A stretch of 64,000 nucleotides of DNA from Aerococcus sanguinicola (GTDB taxonomy: Bacteria; Bacillota; Bacilli; Lactobacillales; Aerococcaceae), in contig NZ_VYWO01000001.1 in the NCBI RefSeq assembly GCF_008726925.1, forward strand, positions 62,001 through 126,000, written 5' to 3'. Positions 62,136 through 64,000 of the stretch are shown here, piece after piece. A program made the position numbers and the translations under genes. The notes beneath the pieces are model-generated. The model did no database searches and was not told the origin of the DNA. It saw only the letters and a program-made list of their open reading frames with translations. How positions within the stretch are numbered: the first letter of the stretch is position 1; every line of letters starts with the position of its first letter.

Positions 62136-63164
62136 TTAAGAAATACTTTGGACGCAGACGACTTGGTCGAGCTGGTAGTCAAAGTCTCGGGCTTGCAATA
62201 GGCCGGATGCCGGGTCCCGGTCGAAGAGGCGCAAGTGGCCATCATTCTGGTGGGCCACGAGGAGGTAGGATTCATCGGGCGATAGGTTGAAGTCCCGTGG
62301 AAAGTCTCCCTGGCTAGCGATCACTTGGATGCGCTCCAAGCCTTGGCCATCCTTATTAATAGCGAAGACGGTTAAGCTGTTCTCACCGCGATTAGAGCAG
62401 TAGAGGAAGCGGCCGTCCGAAGATATCCGGATCGCAGCGCTGGAATTGAAGCCCAGGGGCGCTTGGTCTAAGGTCTGGTAACGTTTCAAGGGGGTTAAAT
62501 GGCCGACTTCTTGGTCAATCTGGACCACATCCACCGTGTAGGATAGCTCGCTCAGGACATAGAGATAGGGCAGGCTAGGATGGGCGACAAGGTGGCGGGG
62601 CCCCGAGCCTGCTGTCAGCTTCAGGCTGTCCACCATTTGGAGCTTATTCGCTTGGATCCGATAGACGAGGACCTCATCTGTTCCCAGGTCGCAGGCGAGG
62701 AAGAAGGGGCTGTCTCGGTACTGCTTAAAGTAATGACAGTGGGGCTGGTCTTGGTTCGGGTGGGGGCCCGAGCCAGACCGATGCACAATATCAGCTAGTT
62801 CAAGATTGCCATTTGCCTGGACTTTGATTAAGATAAGACTAGCTTCACGATATGAGGCACAGAGCAGGTAGTGCCCATCTGCGCTCAGACTGACATAGCA
62901 GGCCGGCTCACTGAGAAAAGCAAGCCGGTCGACTTGTTCAAAGCCTGACGCTGTCCAGCGGTAGTGGCTAAGGCCAGGCGCTCCTGCTTGGTTCGACAGG
63001 GTAAAAAGCGAGCGCTGGTCTCTTGATAAGCAAAAATAGCAGGGGTCAGCTTCCTCAAGAAGAAGCCGGTCAGACACTGGCTGGTTGCACTTAGGATCCA
63101 CAGTCAGGCTATGGATGCCGGTATTGGAGCCATCCGTATAGGCCCCGAGATAAAATTGATCCAT
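62136..63164 (-). CDS. Lactonase-family seven-bladed beta-propeller (6-phosphogluconolactonase type)
   Basis: Pgl-like propeller, 342 aa, the family's usual length. Repeated blades have LSADGHYLLCASYREASL, SSDGRFLYCSNRGENSLTVF and LSPDESYLLVAHQNDG, each beginning with a loop and ending in four strands. HCHYFKQYRDSPFFLACDLGTD-like residues form the likely active face. It would hydrolyse 6-phosphogluconolactone in the pentose phosphate route. The ATG at 63164 has AAAGGTGG; the in-frame start at 63182 overlaps that RBS. Upstream is divergent to the AI-2E gene. Confidence 0.85.
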   Translation of the reverse strand: MDQFYLGAYTDGSNTGIHSLTVDPKCNQPVSDRLLLEEADPCYFCLSRDQRSLFTLSNQAGAPGLSHYRWTASGFEQVDRLAFLSEPACYVSLSADGHYLLCASYREASLILIKVQANGNLELADIVHRSGSGPHPNQDQPHCHYFKQYRDSPFFLACDLGTDEVLVYRIQANKLQMVDSLKLTAGSGPRHLVAHPSLPYLYVLSELSYTVDVVQIDQEVGHLTPLKRYQTLDQAPLGFNSSAAIRISSDGRFLYCSNRGENSLTVFAINKDGQGLERIQVIASQGDFPRDFNLSPDESYLLVAHQNDGHLRLFDRDPASGLLQARDFDYQLDQVVCVQSIS

Positions 63165-63285
63165 ATTAAATCCACCTTTCAATCTTAATTTTACTATAAA
63201 TTAATGGTTGGCTTTTCACTGACCTCAAAAAATATTGTATACTTAAATATATAAAAGTAAATCGATTCCTTAAGGGGGGACTTTG

Positions 63286-64000
63286 ATGGCTGATAAGCGA
63301 AGCCCAAATGATAAAATGAACCAGTACTGGCAGGAACGGAGTGACCAATTGCAGAAGATTAACTACCACTCCTTCCGTTCCTTCTTGAGTAACCGCTGGC
63401 TCCAACTCTTGCTGGTACTCATCCTAATTGCCTTATTCCTATTGATCTTTAGTCGGATCGCCCATCTCTTCCATCCGGTGATCGATTTTGTGAGTGTGAT
63501 TGCCCTGCCAATCGTTCTGGCAGCCATCCTCTATTACTTGACCGTACCGATCGTTAACCACTTGGAGAAGCGGGGGCTCAAGCGGCAGTGGGGGGCCATC
63601 CTGGTCCTCGTGCTTATGGCCATTGTGGTCCTCATCCTAACTTATCTTACGCCAATCTTCTTTGCCCAATCCCAGTCCTTGGTGTCTAATTGGGATGAGT
63701 TAATTTCTAGCTATGACCAGCCCCTGCAACGCTTCTACCACAATCCTTTATTCGAAGAGGGGGTCAAGCTCTTGAATGACTGGGGGCTCAACTTCATCCA
63801 GGGCAATTCCATTAACTGGTCGACGATCTTTAACTCGGCCATTGATTCGATCGGATCGATTGTGGGTGTCCTCTCTAACTTTATCTTGGCGATTGTGACA
63901 GCCCCCTTCATCCTCTTCTATATGTTAAAGGATGGGCCCAAGCTCAAGCAAAACTTGGCCTTGGTGGTACCTAATCCCATCCGGTCATCGACCATGCAGC
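63286..64000 (+). CDS. AI-2E-family (YdiK/PerM type) transporter, partial at window end
   Basis: 238 residues visible of a roughly 350-400 aa multispanning protein. Hydrophobic segments are near residues 37-58, 66-88 and 100-123, and another starts near 190. The segment between 125 and 180 is a long polar loop, as in this family. PFILFYMLKDG is the conserved element near the visible end. The members export diverse small molecules or ions; the substrate is unknown. RBS AAGGGGGGA five bases before the ATG. A TATACT -10 lies at 63238-63243 with a poor -35. Confidence 0.88.
   Translation, partial: MADKRSPNDKMNQYWQERSDQLQKINYHSFRSFLSNRWLQLLLVLILIALFLLIFSRIAHLFHPVIDFVSVIALPIVLAAILYYLTVPIVNHLEKRGLKRQWGAILVLVLMAIVVLILTYLTPIFFAQSQSLVSNWDELISSYDQPLQRFYHNPLFEEGVKLLNDWGLNFIQGNSINWSTIFNSAIDSIGSIVGVLSNFILAIVTAPFILFYMLKDGPKLKQNLALVVPNPIRSSTMQ

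Noticed and set aside
1-64000. CRISPR array, rRNA operon or intact transposase
   Set aside because: No regularly spaced direct repeats, no rRNA segments and no DDE or HUH transposase frame were seen.

Overview
The window reads as chromosome of a Bacillota (Firmicutes) bacterium, most likely a member of the Lactobacillales near Aerococcaceae. The evidence is the gene order tig-clpX-engB and dnaG-sigA, the recU/PBP1A pair, a SUF cluster ordered CDSUB, purine-rich Shine-Dalgarno sites, TTG and GTG starts, and moderate GC content. The genus is a guess. Nearly all of the DNA is housekeeping. No rRNA operon, CRISPR array or intact insertion sequence was seen.

Layout. 1-7.9 kb: HAD phosphatase (cut by the window edge), uracil-DNA glycosylase, a CopY-type copper repressor with its own cop box, a lysophospholipase-like hydrolase, a DUF1846 protein, and PBP1A with RecU. 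8-14.7 kb: trigger factor, ClpX, EngB, primase and primary sigma factor. 14.7-23.7 kb: SGNH hydrolase, DegV protein, a FabF-like synthase lacking its catalytic cysteine, tRNA-Sec and tRNA-Arg, an OYE-family flavoenzyme, two lipoproteins, YihY, RodA and an ArsC/Spx-like protein. 23.7-29.8 kb: a minus-strand fatty-acid degradation operon (acyl-CoA ligase, FadN-like fusion, thiolase, FabK/NMO-like flavoenzyme) with no acyl-CoA dehydrogenase. 30-35.2 kb: sufCDSUB. 35.2-36.2 kb: a mobile-element scar holding a decayed tyrosine integrase and a hicAB module with a frameshifted toxin. 36.5-44.6 kb: FSA-type aldolase, two divergent HTH regulators, PepO, ArgS, an O-antigen-ligase-like membrane protein and a papain-like hypothetical. 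44.7-51.3 kb: a cation P-type ATPase behind a yybP-ykoY manganese riboswitch, Tex, SprT and a zinc-ribbon membrane protein. 51.3-58.2 kb: tRNA-Leu, glyoxalase, a structured leader RNA and glgBCDA. 58.3-64 kb: M20 amidohydrolase, aspartokinase, UppP, a lactonase-family propeller and a cut AI-2E-family transporter.

How the parts work together. Glycogen synthesis (GlgC/GlgD, GlgA, GlgB) appears to be transcribed through a terminator-bearing structured leader followed by a CcpA-type cre site. No other promoter is visible for it, which makes the leader the best candidate for an undescribed regulatory RNA here. The P-type ATPase is predicted to be switched on by Mn2+. tRNA-Sec implies that the genome decodes UGA as selenocysteine, although no selA, selB, selD or selenoprotein lies in the window. 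Two near-identical structured repeats of about 130 bp, in opposite orientation and each just after a stop codon, look like members of a dispersed family.
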